Of a stretch of DNA of 9,046 nucleotides, positions 1 through 6,967 are shown in pieces. Location: the NCBI GenBank assembly GCA_022704885.1, contig JAKJFO010000061.1, forward strand, positions 7,570-16,615. Direction: 5' to 3'. The notes beneath the pieces were generated by a model that saw only the letters and a program-made list of their open reading frames with translations, was not told the DNA's origin and did no database searches. Numbering within the stretch: position 1 is the first letter of the stretch; every line of letters starts with the position of its first letter. Position numbers and translations under genes: made by a program. The DNA comes from Candidatus Rifleibacteriota bacterium (GTDB lineage Bacteria; Riflebacteria; Ozemobacteria; Ozemobacterales; Ozemobacteraceae).

Positions 1-681
1 TTTCCCGAAATAGCTGGTTATGACTGCATAATCTACAACAAAATGGCAACCGACGTCGGCGGCGATTACGCCGATGTTTTTTCGCTCGGCGATTCACGCT
101 ATCTGGTGGTGCTTGGCGATGTAACCGGGCATGGCGTCAGCTCTTCAATTCTGACGGCAATGGTCAAAGCTCAGGTTTTCCGCTTTGCCGGCAAAAACCG
201 CAATCTGAGCGAAATGCTCAAAAGTCTCAGCGAAATGATTTTTGAGCTGCTGCGCTATCGCAAGCTGATGACCTTTTGTGCGCTGATCTTCGACGCCCGT
301 GACCACAGCTGTCAGTTTGCCAATGCCGGACATCCTTTTCCGATCTGGTGCGATCGTGACGGCCAGTTGAAAGCTCTCGACAAAGAAGCTCTGCCTCTCG
401 GAGTATCACCGAAGCGCAGCAACTATCAGACAGTCGAAAGCAGCTTTGCCCCTGGCGATCTGATGCTGCTTTACACTGATGGCATAGCAGAAGGGGCCGG
501 ACCCGACGGTACCGCCTTCGGCTTCGACCGGGTCAGAGACATTGTCGTCAGAAACCGCGCTCTCAGCAGCGAAGAAATTAAAAACCGCCTGCTGGGGGAG
601 TTCTGGCAGCATTATCAGCGCGAAGAGCTCGACGACGACCTGACCTTCGTTCTTATCAGGCGGCGTCGGCAAGACGCCTGA
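1..681 (+). CDS. SpoIIE/PP2C-family serine/threonine phosphatase, C-terminal domain (5' end outside window)
   Basis: The frame is open from base 1, and the residues before the first ATG (43) already read as phosphatase domain (PEIAGYDCIIYNK). The true start therefore lies upstream and 43 is not the start. What is visible is about 226 residues, essentially one complete SpoIIE-type PPM domain that dephosphorylates phosphoserine/threonine proteins with two metal ions. Metal-binding and catalytic motifs appear in the expected order: VGGDYAD (about 55-75), GDVTGHG (about 115-135), NAGHPFPIW (about 322-348), YTDGIAEG (about 472-495) and DDDLTFVLIRR (about 634-663). All key aspartates are present, so it should be active. 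The N-terminal part, likely sensor or receiver domains, is missing. Family members often dephosphorylate STAS-domain anti-anti-sigma factors, but no such partner is seen here. It overlaps the convergent gene on the other strand by 26 bp. Family assignment is firm; the specific target is unknown. Confidence 0.93.
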   Translation, partial: FPEIAGYDCIIYNKMATDVGGDYADVFSLGDSRYLVVLGDVTGHGVSSSILTAMVKAQVFRFAGKNRNLSEMLKSLSEMIFELLRYRKLMTFCALIFDARDHSCQFANAGHPFPIWCDRDGQLKALDKEALPLGVSPKRSNYQTVESSFAPGDLMLLYTDGIAEGAGPDGTAFGFDRVRDIVVRNRALSSEEIKNRLLGEFWQHYQREELDDDLTFVLIRRRRQDA

Positions 682-3535
682 GCACGACTATAGTGAGGTC
701 GTCATCAGGCTCGGCATTACCCAACCATTTTTCGTATTCGTCGAGCAGTCGACGCGCCGCCATGTCGGCAGGAATGGCCGGCATAGCGGCCAGACAGGCT
801 TTCAGTCTTTCATAGCCATACATTTCCTGCTGAGAATTGACCACTTCAATCAGGCCGTCAGTATAAAAAACCAGGTATTCATCGGGGTCAATGGTAAATT
901 CCTGCAGTTTCATGCCACGCAACTGTGCTACGGCACCAACTGGCAGATGAACAGCCTCGAGATCGCTGCACTTTCCGTTTCTGCCGACCTTGATCGGAAA
1001 ATTGTGACCGGCATTGACGAATGAACCTCTGCCGCTCTTCAAATCAAGCATGGCAGCAAAAACCGTGATCATCTTTCTTACCGGTGGCAGATGAAAATAA
1101 GTATAAACAGTCAGATTCAGGTCTTCGAAAATTTCAATCAGCCCTCGATCTTCTTTGAGACCCTGATAGACAACCGCTTTGGCCATTGCCATCACCAGAG
1201 CAGAACCGACACCGTGGCCGGTGACGTCGCCGATCACTACACATATCCGGTCGCGGTCAAGTACACGCACATCAAAATAGTCACCACCAACTGCAGAAGC
1301 CATCCGGTTGGCGAAGCTTATCTGATAACCCGGCACCTGAGGCGGATCTGAAGGAAGCAGTGACTCCTGCACATCATGAGCCAGCTGCATCTCTTTGAGG
1401 TCAGCGATCATCTGATTAAAATTGAGCGCAAGATCACCAAATTCGTCTTTCTGGGTGCTGACTATTCTGAAATCGGGGTTGCGCGCCTTGATAGCATTAA
1501 CCCCTTCGCCAAGCCGGGCAATTGGCAGAAGGAAGACGTCAGAGAGCAGCCAGCCGGCAGTCAGCGCGAGCAGAAGAAAAAGCACGATGCCGCTGCGAAT
1601 CAGGCGCCCCTGACTTGCGATATCTCTGGTAATCAGATGCCTCGGATAAAAGGCAAAAAGACAGTAGTCAGCAGCAAACCTGCCACGCAAACCGGTTATC
1701 AGATACTCCTCGCCGCCAATCGGCACAGTGGCATCGACTGGTTTGTCACTGAAACGCGTCTGCCTGACAATATCCTTGAGCTGGTCGGCATCTTTAAGTG
1801 GCGCCGGCAGCCATTCTCCTGTATTGTTGGAACTGGCCGCAAGAATATATGGCGCAGTCGATCTGTCGGTTCGCGACTCGTTCATACGCTGGCTGACAAG
1901 CTGCTTTATCAACCGCGAAGCTGATTGAACAATAAAAGTATAAAACGGCTTCTCGCTGTCAGAGCCAAATATTTCCCAGAAAATGAACATCGGGATCGGT
2001 CCGAATTCCATTTTATGAACTTCGCGCGGGCGCACGAAAAAGATATTCATGCCGGCTTCCGGGCTTCTGATAACCATGTCGAGAACCGGGTCAACGGCAT
2101 CGGTAAGCGATGTACCCAGCGAATTATCTATGCAATAGCGAGAAAACGCGTCTGAAACCTCGCGCATACCCTCAAAAAACAGTTCGTTCTGTTGGAAAAA
2201 AATCATATCCGCCTTACGGGCGTCGCGCAGTTCTATACTGATCAGATCGTTGCTCTCGATGCGGGCGTGAATATCAGATTCCAGGTTGGCGTCGGGTGCG
2301 GCAAGACGTCGACTGAGTCCGGCAAAATCATCGATAAAGCTGGCGCCGGCATTGCGAAACGATTCATCCATGGCAAACAGCAGCTGACGGCTGTTGTTAC
2401 CGACAGTTGCCATCAGCGTCTGTTCCCGGTCATCGAGGTAGCGATAACCAAGATAGGCGAAGCCCATGATCGGCATCATGACTGCCATTAGAAACAGCGC
2501 CAGCAGCTTCAGACGCAGCGACAGATAAAAGCTGCCACTGGCGGTCGACCAGAAATATATCACCACTGCCAGCAAAGCCAGCAGAATGAGTCCCGTGTGC
2601 AGATAGATCTGCAGTCGGTTGAAATAAGACGCTGTCGTCAGGGTTGCGGCAATCAGCCATGCTCCCTCGATTTTGCGCCCGGCCCAGAGACGCTCTTCAT
2701 CGTCAAAAACATGTGTCTGTCCAAGAAAAGCCATGCGCCTGAACAGGTCACCTGCGAGAGTCAGAGCAGTTTTATCACGCCCCAGATTCTGAATTGTTTC
2801 TTCGTTTCTGGCAGCGAATACCAGATCGAAGTTCTGCAGATGCCGTCGACCAGCCTGCGCCAGACGAAATTCCAGAGAAGGTACATCCCAGAATACCATG
2901 AGAACACCATGGGCCGGGTTGCGCTGATCGTTGATCCAGTAGATCATGCCGTGGCGATGGCGGGTAATGATTGGCAGACAGCTGTCACGGCTCTCAAGAA
3001 ACTTCGAAATTCTGAATTCCGAGCCGACAAAAGCCTTGAGCTGTTTCTTTATTCGCTGAAAAAGCCGATTCTGACCGGTTGGAGTGCTGCGCACCAGCTC
3101 CCACAGTTTGCCTGCGATGTAGCGCGAACGCAATGGCATTGCGACAGGGGTCACCAGGGTTCCCTTCTCGTCAAAGGCGTAAAAGTCGAATTCTGTCGGC
3201 AGATAGCTGCGCAACGCCAGACAGTAGCGGTCAAACTCGGCACCGCTGCTTTGCCTAAGCTTAAACCAGGCTCCCAGACCAATTTTGCGCAAAAAAACCG
3301 AGACATCGAGTTCGTATTGCGAGAGTATCAGATTTCGCTCGAGCTCAGCGGTCACCTTGTCGAGATGTTTGGTGCGTTCGTTGGAAATGGTCTGATGCCC
3401 GAGATACCCGGCAATCAGCAACGGCAGAACGACAAAAAGACAGATCGGAGCAAAATGCAGCAAAAATCTTCGCCAGAAAGGAACGATACCGGTTCTGCCG
3501 TCTTTTTCCACTGTTGCGTTGCTCCGCCCACTCAT
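656..3535 (-). CDS. Membrane-bound dual-sensor HAMP-SpoIIE phosphatase
   Basis: A 959-residue protein. Hydrophobic segments lie near residues 24-45, 311-332, 341-364 and 645-669. This predicts two extracytoplasmic regions (about 46-310 and 365-644) separated by a membrane hairpin with a very short cytoplasmic turn. A HAMP-like linker follows at about 665-720 (LPIARLGEGVNAI, then the DEFGDL signature), then a SpoIIE-type PPM phosphatase domain (about 721-959). The phosphatase has VGGDYFD (749-755), GDVTGHG (769-775), NAGHNFP (841-847), YTDG (891-894) and DDDLTIVVLRR (944-954), so its catalytic aspartates are intact. The first outer region contains a Cache/PAS-like stretch (DFYAFDEKGTLVTP, about 117-130); otherwise I recognise no ligand-binding family. 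The likely job is transmembrane sensing that controls dephosphorylation of a cytoplasmic partner, probably in a partner-switching pathway; this is inference. The ATG at 3533-3535 is preceded only by a weak ribosome site (GGA). The domain is clearly paralogous to that of the convergent gene ending at 681. Confidence 0.92.
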   Translation of the reverse strand: MSGRSNATVEKDGRTGIVPFWRRFLLHFAPICLFVVLPLLIAGYLGHQTISNERTKHLDKVTAELERNLILSQYELDVSVFLRKIGLGAWFKLRQSSGAEFDRYCLALRSYLPTEFDFYAFDEKGTLVTPVAMPLRSRYIAGKLWELVRSTPTGQNRLFQRIKKQLKAFVGSEFRISKFLESRDSCLPIITRHRHGMIYWINDQRNPAHGVLMVFWDVPSLEFRLAQAGRRHLQNFDLVFAARNEETIQNLGRDKTALTLAGDLFRRMAFLGQTHVFDDEERLWAGRKIEGAWLIAATLTTASYFNRLQIYLHTGLILLALLAVVIYFWSTASGSFYLSLRLKLLALFLMAVMMPIMGFAYLGYRYLDDREQTLMATVGNNSRQLLFAMDESFRNAGASFIDDFAGLSRRLAAPDANLESDIHARIESNDLISIELRDARKADMIFFQQNELFFEGMREVSDAFSRYCIDNSLGTSLTDAVDPVLDMVIRSPEAGMNIFFVRPREVHKMEFGPIPMFIFWEIFGSDSEKPFYTFIVQSASRLIKQLVSQRMNESRTDRSTAPYILAASSNNTGEWLPAPLKDADQLKDIVRQTRFSDKPVDATVPIGGEEYLITGLRGRFAADYCLFAFYPRHLITRDIASQGRLIRSGIVLFLLLALTAGWLLSDVFLLPIARLGEGVNAIKARNPDFRIVSTQKDEFGDLALNFNQMIADLKEMQLAHDVQESLLPSDPPQVPGYQISFANRMASAVGGDYFDVRVLDRDRICVVIGDVTGHGVGSALVMAMAKAVVYQGLKEDRGLIEIFEDLNLTVYTYFHLPPVRKMITVFAAMLDLKSGRGSFVNAGHNFPIKVGRNGKCSDLEAVHLPVGAVAQLRGMKLQEFTIDPDEYLVFYTDGLIEVVNSQQEMYGYERLKACLAAMPAIPADMAARRLLDEYEKWLGNAEPDDDLTIVVLRRLADAA
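662..678. repeat. Short hairpin in the shared 3' end of the two phosphatase genes
   Basis: GGCGTC (662-667), loop GGCAA, GACGCC (673-678). A competing pair, CAGGCG (657-662) with CGCCTG (675-680), uses overlapping bases. It lies inside the 26-bp region coding for both C-termini. It lacks a T-tract on either strand, so it is not a canonical terminator, but it is the only strong inverted repeat at this convergent junction. Confidence 0.4.
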
Positions 3536-3547
3536 GTATTATCCAAG

Positions 3548-3568
3548 CTGCTAATATTACTTTAGCAG
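3548..3568. promoter_or_regulatory. Perfect 7-bp inverted repeat, operator-like
   Basis: CTGCTAA (3548-3554), a 7-nt AT-rich centre, then TTAGCAG (3562-3568). The arms are exact reverse complements, centred 23 bp upstream of the leftward phosphatase start codon. The dyad covers the predicted -10 element of that gene, which would suit a repressor site. No regulator gene lies beside it. It could also fold in RNA, but no T-run follows on either strand. Confidence 0.4.
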
Positions 3569-3582
3569 AAAACATCTGAAAA
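3554..3582 (-). promoter_or_regulatory. Candidate sigma70-like promoter for the leftward phosphatase gene
   Basis: On the minus strand, TTTTCA (3582-3577) and TAATAT (3559-3554) are separated by 17 bp. Each matches the consensus at four of six positions. Transcription would begin near 3547, giving a leader of about 12 nt, in keeping with the weak ribosome site. The assignment rests on weak hexamers with correct spacing and on position in a 95-bp divergent gap. Confidence 0.3.
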
Positions 3583-3630
3583 AGGAAAATCAGCGGTTAA
3601 AAGTCAGCGAGCTTACACCAGCAGACACAC

Positions 3631-4656
3631 ATGCAAATTATCATCAACCTTTTACGCGGATTTGCGATCGGAATTGCCAACATCATACCCGGCGTCAGCG
3701 GCGGCACCGTCGCTCTGATGCTGGGCATCTACCAGCGTCTTCTCGACGCCATCGGTTCTCTCGGCTCAGAAACACTGAAGGCCCTGATATCAGGAAAAGC
3801 TGCCATTCTTGCCGAGATTAAGCGCACAGATGCAGTCTTTCTGATTTCTCTGGCAGCGGGAGCCGGCACCGCGATTCTCGCGTCGGCCCGTCTGATGAGC
3901 TACCTGCTCGAAAATTACCACGACCCGACCTACGGCTTCTTCTTTGGCCTGGTCGCCGCCTCGATGATTGTACCATGGCAGCTGATCAAACGCCTGTCGC
4001 CGGGCAATCTCTTCAGCTGCCTGCTGGCCGCGGCTCTGGTGGTAGGTTTGACCCTGGCGATGAGCGGCGAAGACCGTCTGCGCGCAGCCCAGAAAAAGGC
4101 TTTAATCAAAGGTTCTACGACTGTCGATGCCGGTAGCGTATCGGCAGGTGTCAACAACTCTGTCAGCAAAAAAATTCCAACCGATCCGAAAAACATGCTG
4201 CTGTTTTTTGTCGCCGGCGTGATAGCGATCTGCGCCATGATTCTGCCTGGTATCAGTGGTTCGTTCATGCTGCTGTTGATGGGGGTATATTTTGACATTC
4301 TGATCTGCATAAATGAGCGTCAGATCATCATGCTGGCAGTATTCGCCGCCGGCGCCGCCACTGGCCTGCTTGCATTCACCAGGTTTTTAAATTATCTGCT
4401 GCAGAAACACGGCGATGCAACAATGTCGTTCATGCTGGGGCTGGTTCTGGGCTCGCTTTACGCGATCTGGCCATTCAAAAGCTTTGGCATGGTTGCCGGT
4501 CGTCGGGTCGACATCGCCAACATCATACCGCCCAGCTTCAGCACAAATGAAGGCCTGACCCTCGCCGCCTGCGTTGGCGGCCTGCTGCTGGTCATCGTCT
4601 TTATGGTAATCGAGAAACGTCAGAAGGCGCCAGCCAGATGTGACGATACTGCATGA
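3631..4656 (+). CDS. popT: DUF368/PopT-family membrane protein, probable polyprenyl-phosphate (C55-P) transporter
   Basis: A 341-residue, strongly hydrophobic polytopic inner-membrane protein. The DUF368 hallmark IANIIPGVSGGTVALMLGIY is at residues 15-34. A second, related copy (MILPGISGSFMLLLMGVYF) is at about 203-221. The segments following each copy also resemble each other (RLMSYLLENY at 87-96 and RFLNYLLQKH at 251-260), so the protein is an internal duplication, as expected for a transporter. DUF368 proteins have been shown to act in undecaprenyl-phosphate recycling across the membrane for cell-wall synthesis; function here is inferred from the family. A hydrophilic stretch at about 149-188, rich in Lys, Ser and Thr, separates the halves. 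The ATG at 3631 lacks an obvious Shine-Dalgarno. In-frame stops lie just upstream and the family motif begins 14 residues in, so this start is the best available. The 3' end overlaps the opposing gene by 56 bp. The symbol is given by family, not by proven orthology. Confidence 0.88.
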   Translation: MQIIINLLRGFAIGIANIIPGVSGGTVALMLGIYQRLLDAIGSLGSETLKALISGKAAILAEIKRTDAVFLISLAAGAGTAILASARLMSYLLENYHDPTYGFFFGLVAASMIVPWQLIKRLSPGNLFSCLLAAALVVGLTLAMSGEDRLRAAQKKALIKGSTTVDAGSVSAGVNNSVSKKIPTDPKNMLLFFVAGVIAICAMILPGISGSFMLLLMGVYFDILICINERQIIMLAVFAAGAATGLLAFTRFLNYLLQKHGDATMSFMLGLVLGSLYAIWPFKSFGMVAGRRVDIANIIPPSFSTNEGLTLAACVGGLLLVIVFMVIEKRQKAPARCDDTA

Positions 4657-5437
4657 GCGCTTCGCCCATCGGACCGAGCTTTATGCCTCTAACTGAAGGA
4701 TGATGCAACAGGTGAGCTGAATAAAAGTGCAGAAAAACCCAGGGCGCTTCATCGACGATCAGCTTTTCGGCCTGGTGATAGATAGCGATCCGCTTTTCCA
4801 TATCGGTTTCGAAACGGGCACGATCAAGTAGAGAATCGAGCTCCGAGTTGTTCATGCGCGAAAAGTTATAACCGGTACCGATGTTCGAAGAATGAAACAG
4901 GGTATATAAAAAGCTGTCTGGATCAGGGTAATCAACGGTCCAGCCCATTCTGAAAAAAGCGACGGTACCTTCTTCGACCGACTTGAGATGGTCGCCGAAT
5001 TCCAGTTCTCTGACAACGCAGTTGATGCCGATATCACGCAGATTGGCAAGAATGAATTCAGCGGTGCGCGAATGAATGGCATCGCGGTTGTATTGCAGGG
5101 TGATCTCAGGAAAACCCTTGCCATCAGGGTATCCGGCTTCAGCCAGCAGCTCTTTTGCTCGTTTCAGGTCGTATGAATAACCGGTCAGATTATCATTATG
5201 GCCAGGAACTCCCGGAGGCAAAATGCCATTGGCGACCTGAACTCTGCCGTTGAGTACAATGCGCACGATAGTGTCACGATCGAGAGCGTAATTAAGAGCC
5301 TGGCGCACCAGCCGGTTATCGAAGGGCGCCTGCTGCAGATTCAGACCGAGATAATTCGAGCCCCAGAGATTCGTTTCGACCAGGCAGGCAGCACGAACCG
5401 GATCCTGTTTGACATTACGGTACTGAGAGTCAGGCAC
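4601..5437 (-). pseudogene. Family 5 ABC-transporter solute-binding protein, 3' part of the same broken gene
   Basis: This continues the solute-binding protein in a frame displaced by one base. The first homologous residues lie upstream of the GTG at 5437: the frame already reads KFPVIRDELERFAAFNEG and then VDVPDSQ from about 5507. GTG 5437 is thus not a natural start. Recognisable blocks include RLVRQALNYALDRDTIV, the linker AKELLAEAGYPDGKGFPEI, WTVDYPDPDSFLYTLFHSS and the C-terminal lobe ending in MQYRHIWLAP. Joined to the 5' part, the product would be about 550 residues, the normal size for the family. The stop at 4603-4601 lies inside the last codons of the convergent DUF368 gene, a 56-bp overlap. 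Apart from the shift the sequence is well conserved, with no other stop, which suggests a very recent mutation or a sequencing indel rather than old decay. Confidence 0.85.
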
Positions 5438-6260
5438 GTCGACATGACTGAGCCGGCCCTCGTTGAAAGCGGCAAAGCGCTCGAGCTCGTCTCTGATTAC
5501 CGGGAACTTCGAGCCAGGGGCGACCGCGAAAATATTCTTCGTTTGCCGACAGCCTTATCGTTTCGCCATCGCGGCCCGACCATTTGAAGGCACCGGTGCC
5601 AACCGGCACTGCGGCCAGCCCGCCCGGCTGCCCTTCAGCATCTTCGCGTGGCACAACGAAAGCATTGCACATCGCCAGCATCGAAACAAAAGGTGCAAAA
5701 GGCTTTTCGAGTTCGAACACAATGCTGTGCGAAGCTAGCACTCTTATTCCAGAGATCTCAGAGGTCTCGCCGGCGCTGAATTCGCGAGCACCCTTGATCA
5801 TCCAGAAAAATGCGGCCTGCGAATCTTCCTGGGGCTTGAGCAGTCGGTTGAACGAATAAAGCACATCATGGGCATCGAGTCGGCGACCACCATTGAGAGT
5901 CGGCTTCCCGGCAACCGTTTTATGAAAGCTGATATCATCACGCAGATTGAAAGTATAGGTCAGCTTGTCTTCGCTGATCGACCAGTCTTTGGCGATAGCC
6001 GGCTGCAGCCGAGCCTTTTCATCGAATTCGAGCAGGCCATCGTAGATCTGGCGACATACTTCGTGCGAATTCGAATCTTTGATCAGAGCCGGGTCGAGTA
6101 CAATAAAAGCATCGGCAAACGCCCGACGGTAAGTGCCGCCAACAACAGGTTTTCCAGAATCGAGCAGTGCCGTCTTTTTATCTTCAGAACAACCGCCAGC
6201 GCAGACAAGCGTCGCCAGCAGCAAAATCATCGCCAAATATTTCCGCAGACAGGAGTACAT
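5430..6260 (-). pseudogene. Family 5 ABC-transporter solute-binding lipoprotein, 5' part of a frame-broken gene
   Basis: This is the N-terminal portion of an OppA/DppA-like extracytoplasmic binding protein (SBP_bac_5 family), which captures peptides or similar small solutes for an ABC importer. It begins with a lipoprotein signal peptide: charged start, hydrophobic core at about 9-20, and an AGGC lipobox with Cys24 as the likely lipidated residue. Family blocks follow: a PALIKDSNSHEVCRQIYDGL-type segment, AKDWSISEDKLTYTFNLRDD, DAHDVLYSFNRLL and VGTGAFKW. After GRPWLE the frame stops making sense and ends at a TGA (5432-5430), while homology resumes in another frame (see the 4601-5437 entry). 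The ATG at 6260 has a good ribosome site, GAGAGG, 7 nt upstream. No permease or ATPase genes adjoin it, so it is an orphan here. Either a true pseudogene or a sequence error. Confidence 0.85.
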
Positions 6261-6287
6261 CTTGTGACCTCTCAGTGAAGATGCTAT

Positions 6288-6293
6288 ATAATA
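6288..6293 (-). promoter_or_regulatory. Candidate -10 element for the solute-binding lipoprotein gene
   Basis: TATTAT on the minus strand (five of six consensus matches) lies in an AT-rich patch 28 bp upstream of the ATG at 6260. I see no convincing -35 hexamer at 16-18 bp spacing, so this may be a weak or activator-dependent promoter. The ribosome site GAGAGG (6273-6268) lies between it and the start. Confidence 0.28.
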
Positions 6294-6353
6294 TCACCAC
6301 CCCGTAAAATAAAACAGTGCCGGTCTTCGTCTAAAATCTGGCAGAGGTTTAGC

Positions 6354-6382
6354 TTGATTTCGGGTAATTAACATGCTAGAAT
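6354..6382 (+). promoter_or_regulatory. Sigma70-like promoter of the rimP-nusA-infB operon
   Basis: TTGATT (6354-6359) and TAGAAT (6377-6382) are separated by an optimal 17 bp. A TG one base before the -10 (6374-6375) makes it an extended -10 promoter. Transcription should start near 6389, leaving a leader of about 80 nt before the rimP start. This is the best promoter in the window and sits where the housekeeping operon needs one. The sequence AACATGCT occurs at 6370-6377, overlapping the -10, and again at 6391-6398. Confidence 0.6.
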
Positions 6383-6469
6383 TTGCGTTCAACATGCTTT
6401 ATCGGGAGAAATGCAGAAAGCCGCTGTGATGCGGATTTTGTTGTTATTCCTGATGGAAAGGAAGAGAAT

Positions 6470-6952
6470 TTGGACGAATCGGTAGATAAAATCAGAGCCG
6501 AAGTTAAAGCCTTCGTCGAAGATTCTTTTCCTTACGAAATTTTCGACATCACCTACAAACCGGTGCAGGGTAGAATGGTGCTTGAAGTGACCATCGACAG
6601 CCCGGAAGGGGTAACCGTCGAAGACTGCGAAAAGGTATCACGTGGACTCAGCGACTTCCTTGATGAAGTCGACCTGATACACCGGGCCTTCACTCTTGAG
6701 GTGTCATCACCGGGAGTAGAGCGGATCTTCAGGCGTCAGGTCGACTATGAAAGGCATGTGGGCAAAATGGTGCGCTGGACCCTGTTTGACGAAAAATCCG
6801 GTCGCAAGGAAGTGTTCAAGGCGCGACTGCAGGAGTTCTCACCGGACAGAATCGTGGTCAGATCGGAAAAAGGGCTCCGCGAGTTCCCGCTGACAATGGT
6901 CAAGGAAGCAAGGGCAGTTCTTGAGTTTCCGCCAAAGATGCAGCGAGGATAA
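6470..6952 (+). CDS. rimP: Ribosome maturation factor RimP
   Basis: RimP binds the free 30S subunit and assists its late maturation. The product is 160 residues from TTG 6470, the usual family length. The N-terminal alpha/beta domain carries VTVEDCEKVSRGLSDFLDE (about 46-64) and the signature LEVSSPGVERIFRR (about 75-88); the C-terminal SH3-like domain follows (about 90-155). The frame is open further upstream to a TTG at 6383, but those 29 extra codons do not resemble RimP. They contain no ATG and lie next to the promoter, whereas TTG 6470 has a strong purine-rich ribosome site (AAAGGAAGAG, 6457-6466) just before it. I therefore prefer 6470. It is the first gene of the operon; nusA starts 15 nt after the stop. 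Confidence 0.9.
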   Translation: MDESVDKIRAEVKAFVEDSFPYEIFDITYKPVQGRMVLEVTIDSPEGVTVEDCEKVSRGLSDFLDEVDLIHRAFTLEVSSPGVERIFRRQVDYERHVGKMVRWTLFDEKSGRKEVFKARLQEFSPDRIVVRSEKGLREFPLTMVKEARAVLEFPPKMQRG

Positions 6953-6960
6953 GGGGGAGG
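6953..6960 (+). promoter_or_regulatory. Strong ribosome binding site of nusA
   Basis: GGGGGAGG immediately follows the rimP stop codon and lies 7 nt before the nusA ATG. It is a near-perfect Shine-Dalgarno that fixes the nusA start and suggests high translation independent of rimP. Confidence 0.7.
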
Positions 6961-6967
6961 TAGAAAA

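Noticed and set aside
662..678. Hairpin as a bidirectional transcription terminator
   Set aside because: The stem is only 6 bp and no T-run follows on either strand, so it is listed only as an inverted repeat.
2597..3565. A 322-codon open frame on the + strand, antisense to the large phosphatase gene
   Set aside because: It lies almost wholly within a well-supported minus-strand gene with clear domains. Its translation has no recognisable family or sensible composition, and I see no ribosome site.
6373..6429. An 18-codon upstream open frame before rimP
   Set aside because: Its ATG overlaps the predicted -10, upstream of the likely transcript start. The internal ATG at 6394 has no ribosome site.
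6421..6439. Small hairpin CCGC-N6-GCGG followed by ATTTT in the rimP leader, as an attenuator
   Set aside because: A 4-bp stem is too weak, and no competing antiterminator pairing was seen.
6383..6469. N-terminal extension of RimP to TTG 6383
   Set aside because: The 29 residues do not resemble RimP, the codon sits at the promoter, and TTG 6470 has the better ribosome site and gives the normal length.
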